From: an uncultured Oscillospiraceae bacterium
Lineage (GTDB): Bacteria > Bacillota > Clostridia > Oscillospirales > Acutalibacteraceae
Assembly: GCA_900547095.1 (NCBI GenBank)
Contig: URFG01000007.1
Location: 1-64,000 of the forward strand
Direction: 5' to 3'
Length of the DNA: 64,000 nucleotides
Shown piece by piece: positions 1 to 7,283 of the stretch. Made by a program: the position numbers and the translations under genes. Below the pieces are notes generated by a model that saw only the letters and a list, made by a program, of their open reading frames with translations, had not been told where the DNA came from and did no database searches. The number at the start of each line of letters is the position of its first letter. The stretch's first letter is position 1.

Positions 1-106
1 CGCTCCCCGGTTCTGAAATGGCTCCGCTGGCATATAGCAGGCTCTCCGTCAAGGTCGTCTTTCCAGCGTCTACATGGGCAAGAATTCCAATATTGATTAT
101 TTTCAT
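1..106 (-). CDS. tet(W): Tetracycline-resistance ribosomal protection protein, N-terminus only
   Basis: Reading leftwards from the ATG at 106-104, the first 35 codons are open to the window edge. They encode the G1 P-loop of the translational-GTPase family (AHVDAGKTT), followed by SGAISEPGS. As I remember the family, this stretch matches tet(W) rather than tet(M) or tet(O), which differ in the NSGAITELGS / TSGAIAEPGS segment. Ribosomal protection proteins are EF-G-like GTPases that release tetracycline from the ribosome. A ribosome binding site, GGGAGGA, sits at 120-114. The gene is preceded by a full attenuation leader (see the next entries). Only about 5% of the gene is present, so whether it is intact cannot be judged. 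The allele call is strong but rests on a short segment. Confidence 0.9.
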   Translation of the reverse strand, partial: MKIINIGILAHVDAGKTTLTESLLYASGAISEPGS

Positions 107-140
107 GTGATTGTCCTCCCTTTACAGCCCCAAAGGGCAT

Positions 141-180
141 AAAAATCCCCAGCAGTAAAATACTTTTACCACTGGGGATT
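141..180 (-). terminator. Attenuator terminator upstream of tet(W)
   Basis: On the minus strand an AATCCCCAG / CTGGGGATT stem continues inward as GTAAAA / TTTTAC and is followed by a run of T. It lies between the leader peptide and the tet(W) start. The same arrangement is known upstream of tet(M) in Tn916, where tetracycline relieves transcriptional attenuation. Confidence 0.85.
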
Positions 181-347
181 ATAAGTTGCGGACATACACA
201 TATACAGCATACACCTGTTTGTGATTGCTGTTTTTGGGGATATGTCAAAATTGATAAGGCAAAAGTATTCTTAAATTGGGTACAAAAAACTAAGCCCCTA
301 CAAAAGGAGCTATCATAATCCTTTGTTCCCACTATTTGATTATAGTT

Positions 348-371
348 TTATTTAAGAATACCTTGCCGCAT
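348..371 (-). CDS. tet(W) leader peptide MRQGILK
   Basis: A seven-codon ORF with its own ribosome binding site (AAAGGAG ending about 7 bases before the ATG). Its 3' half, GTATTCTTAAAT, is complementary to ATTTAAGAATAC further down the leader (around 262-274), giving alternative RNA pairings. The peptide and the pairing resemble the tet(M)/Tn916 leader, in which translation through the leader decides whether the downstream terminator forms. The role here is inferred from that precedent. Confidence 0.8.
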   Translation of the reverse strand: MRQGILK

Positions 372-399
372 ATTTTTTACTCCTTTTCTGGATTAAATC

Positions 400-428
400 A
401 TTGTATCACATCAGTTTTAGGAAAGCAA
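400..428 (-). promoter_or_regulatory. Sigma-A-type promoter for tet(W)
   Basis: Minus strand: -35 TTGCTT (428-423), 17-base spacer, -10 TACAAT (405-400). Transcription would start about 20-25 bases before the leader peptide. Positions 107-470 therefore hold only the tet(W) regulatory region and no other gene. Confidence 0.75.
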
Positions 429-467
429 GTACCTAAAAGAAATTTTTCTTCCCCTTATATGTAACAA

Positions 468-671
468 TCATACCGGCTTCCTAGCGTTCAGAATGTTTTC
501 TGCTGTCTGCTGTGGTGTTTGGTTGGAATTGTCCAACCAAAAGCCGATCCGTGGTGTTGTCTGCATTTTACTAAATACAAATTCAATGTATACAGAAAGA
601 TATAAGGAGTGGGAGGGATTCCGCCGTAGTTGGCATTGTAGGAAAATCCAAAAGTTTAGATTTTCCCACAA
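468..671 (-). pseudogene. Possible C-terminal remnant of an unidentified protein
   Basis: The minus-strand frame ends at a TGA (470-468) just upstream of the tet(W) promoter. Its last ~33 residues (containing RIGFWLDNSNQT and QTAENIL) look like real protein, with a helical tail of the sort seen at the end of P-loop nucleotide kinases, but I cannot name the family. The part before about 570 has no protein character, and the ORF has no credible start. It also contains a perfect 10-bp inverted repeat (518-527 / 532-541). I read it as a fragment left at the edge of the DNA that carried tet(W), or a gene that tet(W) landed behind. Confidence 0.3.
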
Positions 672-674
672 TGC
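633..674. repeat. 16-bp imperfect inverted repeat with 10-base loop
   Basis: GCATTGTAGGAAAATC (633-648) and GATTTTCCCACAATGC (659-674) pair with one mismatch. Neither strand continues into a T run, so it is not a typical terminator. It sits between the tet(W)-side debris and the next ORF, where a junction of acquired and resident DNA is plausible. Confidence 0.5.
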
Positions 675-1197
675 TTATCTTTTGGTCTTTGGTTCGGAAT
701 AGTGTAGTGCTGGCGGTCTATCTCTTGTTTTCGGTTGCTTGCTTCCTTACCGTACATGAGCATTACAACAAGGTTACAAATGCTGCTCAAAAAGATTTTT
801 TCAACTATGCTTTTGCAGAAGAATCCGAAAAAAAGCACCTATTCTTTCCGAAAATGAGAAGGATGCAAAAAAAGATATTGAAACAGATCTTAAAATCTGC
901 TCCGATTGCAAAGATAAAAAAATCCTGATTTCTAAATCCGCTGCCAAAAAAGCAGTGAAAAAAGACTTCAAAAATCTTAAATCCGATTCTTCACAAAATT
1001 ATTATGATTTTCTTTCCAAAGCTATAAAAGAAAACGGATTATCCGAATCGGAATTTATCGATATAACCTGTGAAAATGCTTATTATTTTTATAACAGAGC
1101 CGCACTCAAGGGTTATTTTCAGTCTAATTTATATGATTCCGACAGCAATTTATCTCTTGATGAGCAATTTGAAAACTACACAGATAATCTTAATTAA
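671..1197 (+). pseudogene. Frameshifted ORF of unknown function (two frames joined at an A7 run)
   Basis: Two overlapping plus-strand frames look like one protein. The first (from 671) has a hydrophobic stretch followed by hydrophilic sequence up to NYAFAEESEKK. The second is open through 1197 and continues with charged, helical sequence (SENEKDAKK, LISKSAAKKAVKK, NGLSESEFID). The junction is at A7 (828-834). In the upstream frame it reads A AAA AAG, and a -1 shift there joins the frames exactly. The C-terminal part is vaguely reminiscent of SurA-N-like helical chaperone domains, but this is weak. The downstream frame alone could start at the GTG at 955. A sequencing error, a broken gene and programmed frameshifting are all possible. 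Terminator follows at 1211. Confidence 0.45.
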
Positions 1198-1210
1198 CCT
1201 CTAAAAAGCG

Positions 1211-1248
1211 AGATTCCCAAAGCTTAATGCTGCTTTGGGAATCTTTTT
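1211..1248. terminator. Intrinsic terminator between convergent genes
   Basis: AGATTCCCAAAGC (1211-1223) pairs with GCTTTGGGAATCT (1232-1244), followed by TTTTTATT on the plus strand. The minus-strand hydrolase gene ends at 1250, so the hairpin can serve both sides. Confidence 0.85.
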
Positions 1249-1249
1249 A

Positions 1250-2071
1250 TTAAAATACCTTATTGAGAAATTCAACTGCACGCTCAGACCATATTTCGGC
1301 ATTAGTACCCTCTGCAAGCCCCACGCCGTGGCCTACCTCTTTAAAGCTTTCCATTTCGCAGAAAACTCCTATATTTTTAAGCTTATTATAATAAGGAATA
1401 CTGTTTTTTTCAGGTATGACTGCACTATCCTCTTCGCCGAACCATATAAAAGTGGGAGGAGTGGATTTGTTTGCGGAATTTATGCCTGTGAATTCATTTC
1501 TTTTTTCATCATCAAAATCAAGGATCTCGGGCATATTTCCGAAAGTGCCCGAAAGAAGAGTTGTAACAGGGTAGCAAAGAACGCAGGCGTCGGGAAGAGA
1601 AGAAAGCCTGCCTATTTCATCATCGGCGCAAAATCCGGGTCTGTCAAACAAAGAAAGCGACATAGCTAAATGCCCGCCTGCCGAAAATCCGCACACGGCG
1701 ATTTTATCCGATTTATATCCGTACTCTTTAGCTTTATATCTTGCATACTGAACGGCTCTTATACCGTCTGCAAAAATAGCGTTTCCTCTGTAACCCTGCT
1801 CGGGGTTTTCCCTGTTTCCCACTCTATAGAGAGCGACAAATGCAAAATAATTTAAAGAATTAAACTTTTTTGCGACCCTGAAAGCCGCCGCGTCGCCCCT
1901 GGCAAAATATCCGCCTCCGGGGAATATCACCACGGCGCCTTTAGGATTTTTAACAGGGAATTCGGAAATATAAGGATAATTTTTTATCATTGGCTCAAGC
2001 CCCGAATAAAGCACGGGTTCTTTAGAAAATTCCTCATTATAAAAAGGAACATTATTATACAGTTCTTTCAT
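1250..2071 (-). CDS. Alpha/beta hydrolase, acetylesterase/lipase-like
   Basis: 273 residues, the usual size for the BD-FAE/esterase-lipase type of alpha/beta hydrolase. The oxyanion loop is PGGGY near residue 52, the nucleophile elbow is GFSAGG near residue 148, an acidic residue lies in GEEDSAVIP, and the catalytic His is in GHGVGLA near the C-terminus. There is no signal peptide, so it should be cytoplasmic. Known relatives remove acetyl or other acyl groups from sugars or small esters; the substrate cannot be read from the sequence. Its ATG overlaps the stop of the preceding phosphopantetheinyl transferase by four bases, placing it last in a minus-strand operon with an ABC exporter. Confidence 0.8.
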   Translation of the reverse strand: MKELYNNVPFYNEEFSKEPVLYSGLEPMIKNYPYISEFPVKNPKGAVVIFPGGGYFARGDAAAFRVAKKFNSLNYFAFVALYRVGNRENPEQGYRGNAIFADGIRAVQYARYKAKEYGYKSDKIAVCGFSAGGHLAMSLSLFDRPGFCADDEIGRLSSLPDACVLCYPVTTLLSGTFGNMPEILDFDDEKRNEFTGINSANKSTPPTFIWFGEEDSAVIPEKNSIPYYNKLKNIGVFCEMESFKEVGHGVGLAEGTNAEIWSERAVEFLNKVF

Positions 2072-2649
2072 TTTTTACTCCTGAAAATACTTAAATAATA
2101 TTTTTCATCATTAAAATATAAAGGATAAGAAGTAACATTTTCACTTATTTCTTTTTTAAAGGAATTTATGCTTTTAAGCTCGCTTATTCCCTTTCCGCTC
2201 GCTTTGCAAACACTTTCCTTAACAGTCCATATCCTAATAAATTCATTTAAAAAATCCTTATCGGGCAAAGAAAGAAGAAAATCGTTTTCCTCTTTAAAAA
2301 AATATTTTTCGGATATTTTTTTAAGGCTTTTTTCGTTTCCCAAAACCTCCTCGATATCAAGCCCTATCCTATCGCAGGTGACATCAAGTTTTATCAGATT
2401 TTTTATATCAGGCACAGAATCGGGCTTAAAATCAAAGCTTAGTGCTGCGGCGGAGATATGTTTTGAATGCGAAACCGAAATATCCGCGGATTTAAAATCG
2501 ATCTCGGGTCGGTTTTTTTCAGAAAAGTAAATTTTATTTTCCATATCCTTTCCGAAAACCGACTTTAATAAAGCATTTCTTAAAGATAATCCCGTGTTGT
2601 GGCGGGAAATTGCGTTATCCTCGCAATTTTTAAAAGCAATAAGAATCAT
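2068..2649 (-). CDS. 4'-phosphopantetheinyl transferase, Sfp type
   Basis: About 193 residues from the ATG at 2649. A longer frame opens at a GTG at 2676 but lies inside the upstream permease gene and has no ribosome binding site, so the ATG just after the permease stop is preferred. Superfamily motifs are present: GLDIEEV (Mg-binding Asp and Glu) and WTVKESVCKASGKG (the WxxKEaxxK signature). Such enzymes move phosphopantetheine from CoA onto a serine of acyl or peptidyl carrier proteins. No carrier protein, NRPS or PKS lies in the window, so the target may be the fatty-acid ACP or a distant cluster. Confidence 0.85.
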   Translation of the reverse strand: MILIAFKNCEDNAISRHNTGLSLRNALLKSVFGKDMENKIYFSEKNRPEIDFKSADISVSHSKHISAAALSFDFKPDSVPDIKNLIKLDVTCDRIGLDIEEVLGNEKSLKKISEKYFFKEENDFLLSLPDKDFLNEFIRIWTVKESVCKASGKGISELKSINSFKKEISENVTSYPLYFNDEKYYLSIFRSKK

Positions 2650-2650
2650 A

Positions 2651-4252
2651 TTAAAGCGCCTTGAATTTTCTAACACCTGCGGTTTTTAAGCCTTTATAGC
2701 AAATGAGGCTCAAAGCCGCCGTTAATATAGTAACAATGCCGAGATAAACAGGCGCCGAAACAGATTTTCTTATAAAGAAATAAGGCAGGAACACTGCTAT
2801 ATCGTAAGCCCAGCCGCCGAGCATTGTGAACATAACGCACATACTCTGCTTTACGGCTACCGTTTCATTCACCCAATCGAGATTAGGTTTCATACAGTTA
2901 AGATAAAGACCGAAAACCGCCGAAAGCAGCATAAATACCTGCGGAACGGCAAGAATATAAACCGCGCTTAAAGCATCGGGTTTAAACACGATTATTGCAC
3001 TGGTGCCGAAAAATATGAGCGGTACGGAAGTAAGGGCTATATGGAGCTTTAATTTCGCATTTAATATATCCGTTTCATTTATCGGAAGCGATCTTAATAT
3101 CCAAATATTTTTGCCCTCCAAAGAAACAGAGGGTGCGGTGATATTATTCATAGAGGCTATCAGGCAGATTATCGCCACTATAGAAAAATATATGGTTTTT
3201 GCACCTATAAATTCGTCTAACCCGTCTAAAGCAGTCAATACAGCTTTGCCTTTAATAAGGAGTGCCGCTCCTCCGAGAATAAGGAAGAGAGATGCCATTG
3301 AGCAATTAAGCATATAAGCAGGGCTTGACATAAATCTTGTGAATTCTTTTTTGAAAAGAGCTTTTTTGACCGAAACTTTTGCCGATACTTTTTCTTTTTT
3401 GCCCGACCTTTTAACATTCGCCGTTGAAAAAGCAAGCTTTAAAAAGCTCTTTTTTATAACTAAATATGTAAGAACAAGCGCAAGAGCGATTACTAAAATC
3501 ATTATCAAAGCCTGAATTATATCACCCTCGGCGGCTTTTCCTATAAAGTAAACAAAATAGAAATTATTTTTCAGATTATTGCCTATCGTTACGGCGTTTT
3601 CAAGAATTTTGGTTATAACGGAGCTTGCTTTAAAATAGCAGAAATAATAAACTCCTATAAAGATAAGCGACGACAAAACCGTGATAAGCGATTTATTCTT
3701 TAATTTTTTAGTTATTTTAGCTACAAGATAGCCTAAAGCGCAGGAAAGAATAAACACGAAAACGGATACGCAAACCGTAATGCTTACAGCGCCGAAAAGG
3801 GATTTAAGCGAAAATCCGCCTATGAACATATACACTAATCCCGCAGGGATTATAACTATGCCCGAATAAAGAAATCCCATTAAATAAACGCCGAGAAGTC
3901 TTGAGATAATAACATATTTTATATCTATCGGTAAGGAAAGCAAAAGATCATTATCCTTAGCGCAGTAAAGACTCTGAAAAGTATTAAAAACACTGCCGAA
4001 AATTCCGAGCAGCACCGCCACTCCGATAAGCAGGCTGTAATACATCCAGCCGAGTTTTGCCGGAATCAAAGCACTTCCGAGCAGGAATGATACTCCTATA
4101 AACATTCCTCCGAGAACGACCAAAACAAGCAGCGCAAAAAGAGCGATAAACGCTATACTTGCGCCCTTTGATCTTGCTTTACCCTTTTTTCTGTCATAAA
4201 AAAAGGATTGATTTAGTTCATAAAGCTGTTTTTTAAGAAGAATTTTAAGCAT
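2651..4252 (-). CDS. ABC exporter, membrane-spanning permease
   Basis: 533 residues with about a dozen hydrophobic segments and a charged N-terminal tail, resembling the large ABC-2-type permeases of Firmicutes. It follows the ATPase gene with a three-base gap, so the two are very likely translated together and form one transporter. There is no substrate-binding protein nearby, which favours export. Substrate unknown. The stop lies two bases before the preferred start of the phosphopantetheinyl transferase. Confidence 0.8.
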   Translation of the reverse strand: MLKILLKKQLYELNQSFFYDRKKGKARSKGASIAFIALFALLVLVVLGGMFIGVSFLLGSALIPAKLGWMYYSLLIGVAVLLGIFGSVFNTFQSLYCAKDNDLLLSLPIDIKYVIISRLLGVYLMGFLYSGIVIIPAGLVYMFIGGFSLKSLFGAVSITVCVSVFVFILSCALGYLVAKITKKLKNKSLITVLSSLIFIGVYYFCYFKASSVITKILENAVTIGNNLKNNFYFVYFIGKAAEGDIIQALIMILVIALALVLTYLVIKKSFLKLAFSTANVKRSGKKEKVSAKVSVKKALFKKEFTRFMSSPAYMLNCSMASLFLILGGAALLIKGKAVLTALDGLDEFIGAKTIYFSIVAIICLIASMNNITAPSVSLEGKNIWILRSLPINETDILNAKLKLHIALTSVPLIFFGTSAIIVFKPDALSAVYILAVPQVFMLLSAVFGLYLNCMKPNLDWVNETVAVKQSMCVMFTMLGGWAYDIAVFLPYFFIRKSVSAPVYLGIVTILTAALSLICYKGLKTAGVRKFKAL

Positions 4253-4255
4253 TAA

Positions 4256-4960
4256 TTATCCCTCCAGCTCTAAGAATACGCTTTCAAGACTTAAATCGCC
4301 CTTGACCTCTTCCATAGTTCCCGATTTTATAAGGCTGCCCTCTTTGATTATTGCGACTTTATCGCAAAGCTTTTCGGCAACTTCAAGAACATGGGTGGAG
4401 AAGAATATCGCTCCGCCGTTATCGCAGAATTCTCTCATCATAGTTTTAAGCTGGTGCGAAGCTTTAGGATCAAGTCCTACAAAAGGCTCATCCATTATAA
4501 TAAGCTTCGGGCTGTGTATCCAGGCGGATATCACGGCAAGCTTTTGCTTCATTCCGTGAGAATATGAGGATATAGGTGAAGAAAGATCGGCCGTAAGCTC
4601 AAAAACAGCGGCATATTTTTCAATTTTTTCTTTTCTTTCATCAGTTGAAACTCCGAAAATATCCGCTATAAAATTAAGGTATTTCATACCCGTCATATAA
4701 TCATAAAGATCGGGGTTATCAGGGATATAGGCGATCCTTTTTTTGCATTCGAGCGGATCTTCTTTTACGGAAATACCGTCGATCAAAATCTCGCCGCTGT
4801 CAAAATCAAGAATTCCCGCAACAGATTTTAAAGTTGTGGTTTTTCCGGCACCGTTATGTCCGATAAAACCGTAGATCTCGCCGGGTAAAATGTGAAGTGT
4901 AAGGTCTTTTAAGACTTTTTTATCGCCATAACTTTTAGAAAGTCCGTTAATTTTAAGCAT
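4256..4960 (-). CDS. ABC transporter ATP-binding protein
   Basis: 234 residues with all nucleotide-binding motifs in order: Walker A GHNGAGKTT near residue 35, signature SYSHGMKQ near 130 (SHGMKQ variant, common in ABC-2 exporter ATPases), Walker B LIIMDEP near 155, and the H-loop His in STHVLE near 186. It powers the permease encoded immediately downstream. The start ATG at 4960 has a weak GGTGG ribosome binding site. No clear promoter of its own was seen; readthrough from the glutamate synthase operon past the hairpin at 4987-5013 is possible. Confidence 0.9.
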   Translation of the reverse strand: MLKINGLSKSYGDKKVLKDLTLHILPGEIYGFIGHNGAGKTTTLKSVAGILDFDSGEILIDGISVKEDPLECKKRIAYIPDNPDLYDYMTGMKYLNFIADIFGVSTDERKEKIEKYAAVFELTADLSSPISSYSHGMKQKLAVISAWIHSPKLIIMDEPFVGLDPKASHQLKTMMREFCDNGGAIFFSTHVLEVAEKLCDKVAIIKEGSLIKSGTMEEVKGDLSLESVFLELEG

Positions 4961-4986
4961 TCAAAGCACCACCGTTGAAAATATTT

Positions 4987-5013
4987 AAAGCAGTGTATAA
5001 AACACACTGCTTT
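4987..5013. terminator. Hairpin after the glutamate synthase operon
   Basis: AAAGCAGTGT (4987-4996) and ACACTGCTTT (5004-5013) form a 10-bp stem with a seven-base loop. The tail is A/T-rich but has no long T run on the minus strand, so termination may be partial, leaving some readthrough into the ABC genes. Confidence 0.65.
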
Positions 5014-5046
5014 AATTTTACCTTCTTTATATTCCGTTGTCAACTG

Positions 5047-5763
5047 TCAATTGGCGACATAAAGCTGTTTATAAGGGTTTTTAGTGTCGGGTGTTATAAC
5101 ATAAAAATCCTCCGAGATAACTTCTTCAAAATCGTACCCGAAAATCGAACAAAATCTTTCTAAAACAGGAAGAATATCATCCATATCTTTCTTATCTGCT
5201 TTTTTAACGGTCGTCTGCTTAGGAAACTCAATATTATCGATATTTCCTCTGATAATCATTTTTCCGCCGTGCATTCCCGTGCAGGGGAAATTGCCGACAG
5301 TCGGCTTGCTGCCGTTTGTCAGACCCAAAACTATAATCAGTCCTCCCGCCTGGTACTCTCCGAGAAAGCTGCCTGCTTTTCCGCCTATCATTATAACAGG
5401 CTGTTTTTCCTCGTAAGCTTTCATATGTATTCCCGCACGGTAGCCGGCATTACCTTTTATAAAAATTTCTCCTCCGCGCATTGCGTAACCTACAGCGTCG
5501 CCCGCATTGCCGTAAATAATTATCTTGCCGTCGTTCATAGTATCTCCCACAGCGTCCTGTGCGTTTCCGAAAACCTTTATTTTGCCGCCTGTTAAATAAG
5601 CTCCCAAAGCATTCCCGGGAATTCCTTTGAGCGTTACGTTTCCGTCTTTCATTCCCGCGCATAAAAATCTTTGCCCCAAGCAGTTTTCTATTTCTATATC
5701 TTTTTCATTTCTGATAGCTTTATTAAGCTCCGAAAAATTCTTATTTTCTGCACTTATCTTCAT
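5047..5763 (-). CDS. Glutamate synthase, GXGXG beta-helix domain protein
   Basis: 238 residues of repeated glycine-rich strands (GNAQDAVGDTM, GNAGDAVGYAM, GNAGYRAG) typical of the GXGXG domain that forms the C-terminal third of large GltB subunits. Here it is a free-standing polypeptide, as in archaeal-type split glutamate synthase. In the fused enzyme this domain is structural and helps shape the ammonia tunnel between glutaminase and synthase sites. It is the last gene of the three-gene set, 14 bases after the FMN-domain gene. Confidence 0.85.
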   Translation of the reverse strand: MKISAENKNFSELNKAIRNEKDIEIENCLGQRFLCAGMKDGNVTLKGIPGNALGAYLTGGKIKVFGNAQDAVGDTMNDGKIIIYGNAGDAVGYAMRGGEIFIKGNAGYRAGIHMKAYEEKQPVIMIGGKAGSFLGEYQAGGLIIVLGLTNGSKPTVGNFPCTGMHGGKMIIRGNIDNIEFPKQTTVKKADKKDMDDILPVLERFCSIFGYDFEEVISEDFYVITPDTKNPYKQLYVAN

Positions 5764-5777
5764 TTTTTCACCTGCTT

Positions 5778-7283
5778 TTATTCTCCTGCGTGAGATATTC
5801 CGAGGATATCAAGTTCCTTTTGAGTCATATTTATTCCTCTTAACATCAATCGGTTTCCTCTTAAGGCTTCTATAGAATTTATTCCCATTCCGCCGAGCAT
5901 TTCCTTTATTTCATACTGCCACGCCGAAATCACATTAATAAGCTTTTTGCAGCTCTTTTCGGAATCGAGCCTTTTAACAAGTTCGGGATTTTGAGTTGCA
6001 ATTCCCCAGTTGCATTTTCCCGACTGGCAGTTTCTGCAAAGGTGGCAGCCCATAGCTATGAGCGCGGCAGTGGCAATATAGCAGGCGTCAGCTCCGAGAG
6101 CTATCGCTTTTATAACATCCGCCGAGCTTCTTATACTTCCTCCCGCAATCAGCGAAACATTATCCCTTATCCCCTCATCGCGCAGTCTTGTATCAACTGC
6201 GGCGATAGCAAGTTCTATAGGAATTCCCACATTATCGCGAATTCTTGTAGGAGCGGCGCCCGTTCCTCCTCTGATACCGTCTATCGCTATGATATCCGCT
6301 CCGCTTCTTGCGATTCCGCTAGCAATGGCTGCAATATTATGCACAGCCGCAACCTTTACTATAATAGGCTTTTTATATTCTGTGGCTTCTTTAAGCGAAA
6401 AAACAAGCTGTCTTAAATCCTCGATAGAATAGATATCGTGGTGAGGAGCCGGAGAAATGGCATCCGATCCCTCAGGAATCATTCTTGTTTTTGAAACGTC
6501 GCTTGTTATTTTCGATCCCGGCAAGTGGCCGCCTATTCCGGGCTTTGCCCCCTGACCCATTTTTATTTCTATTGCGGCTCCGGCATTAAGATAGGTTTCA
6601 TAAACTCCGAATCTGCCCGATGCCACCTGCACGATAGTATTATCCTTATATTTATAAAAATCCTTATGAAGTCCGCCCTCGCCGGTGTTATAAAGAATTC
6701 CTAAGGCCTCGGAGGCTTTAGCTAAACTTTCGTGCGCATTATAGCTAATTGAGCCGTAACTCATAGCGGAAAAAAGAACCGGCAGCGAAAGCTCAAGCTG
6801 AGGGGGCATTTTCGTTATTATTTTCCCATTTTCATCTCTTTTTATCCCGCTTGATTTTTTGCCTAAAAAAACTTTTGTTTCCATAGGCTCTCTAAGCGGA
6901 TCGATAGGAGGATTTGTAACCTGAGAAGCATTTATAAGAATTCTGTCAAAGTATACCGGCAGTTCATTCGGGTTTCCCATTGATGATAATAATACTCCGC
7001 CGCTTTGAGCTTGTTTATATATTTCTTTTACCGTACTGCTGTTCCAATTCGCATTTTCTTTGAAAGCACAGTCGGTCTTGACTATTTTAAGCGCGTGTTC
7101 AGGACACATACATACGCACCTTTGGCAGTCCACACACTTTGTTTCATCGCTTTTAAGAGCTTTTGTTTTTTCATCGAAAAAATGAACTCCCATTGAGCAC
7201 TGCTTAACGCAAATTCCGCAGAGAGTGCACCTTTCTTTATTTCTTACTACCTCAAAATCCGGAAAAATATAATCTTCAGCCAT
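5778..7283 (-). CDS. Glutamate synthase, FMN/central domain with N-terminal ferredoxin
   Basis: 501 residues. The N-terminus carries two 4Fe-4S motifs (CTLCGICVKQC, CVDCQRCVCMC). The rest is the FMN-binding TIM-barrel synthase domain (GQGAKPGIGG, DGIRGGTGAAP, GGSIRSSADV) with a Cys cluster near the end (CHLCRNCQSGKC), which binds 3Fe-4S in GltB relatives. It converts 2-oxoglutarate plus channelled ammonia to glutamate. No NADPH-binding small subunit (GltD) is encoded next to it, so reduced ferredoxin or an unlinked GltD-like partner probably supplies electrons. The stop/start overlap with the amidotransferase gene indicates translational coupling. Confidence 0.9.
   Translation of the reverse strand: MAEDYIFPDFEVVRNKERCTLCGICVKQCSMGVHFFDEKTKALKSDETKCVDCQRCVCMCPEHALKIVKTDCAFKENANWNSSTVKEIYKQAQSGGVLLSSMGNPNELPVYFDRILINASQVTNPPIDPLREPMETKVFLGKKSSGIKRDENGKIITKMPPQLELSLPVLFSAMSYGSISYNAHESLAKASEALGILYNTGEGGLHKDFYKYKDNTIVQVASGRFGVYETYLNAGAAIEIKMGQGAKPGIGGHLPGSKITSDVSKTRMIPEGSDAISPAPHHDIYSIEDLRQLVFSLKEATEYKKPIIVKVAAVHNIAAIASGIARSGADIIAIDGIRGGTGAAPTRIRDNVGIPIELAIAAVDTRLRDEGIRDNVSLIAGGSIRSSADVIKAIALGADACYIATAALIAMGCHLCRNCQSGKCNWGIATQNPELVKRLDSEKSCKKLINVISAWQYEIKEMLGGMGINSIEALRGNRLMLRGINMTQKELDILGISHAGE

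Noticed and set aside
493..702. Plus-strand ORF across the tet(W) flank
   Set aside because: Atypical composition, no start signal, and it overlaps two inverted repeats; the minus-strand frame looks more protein-like.
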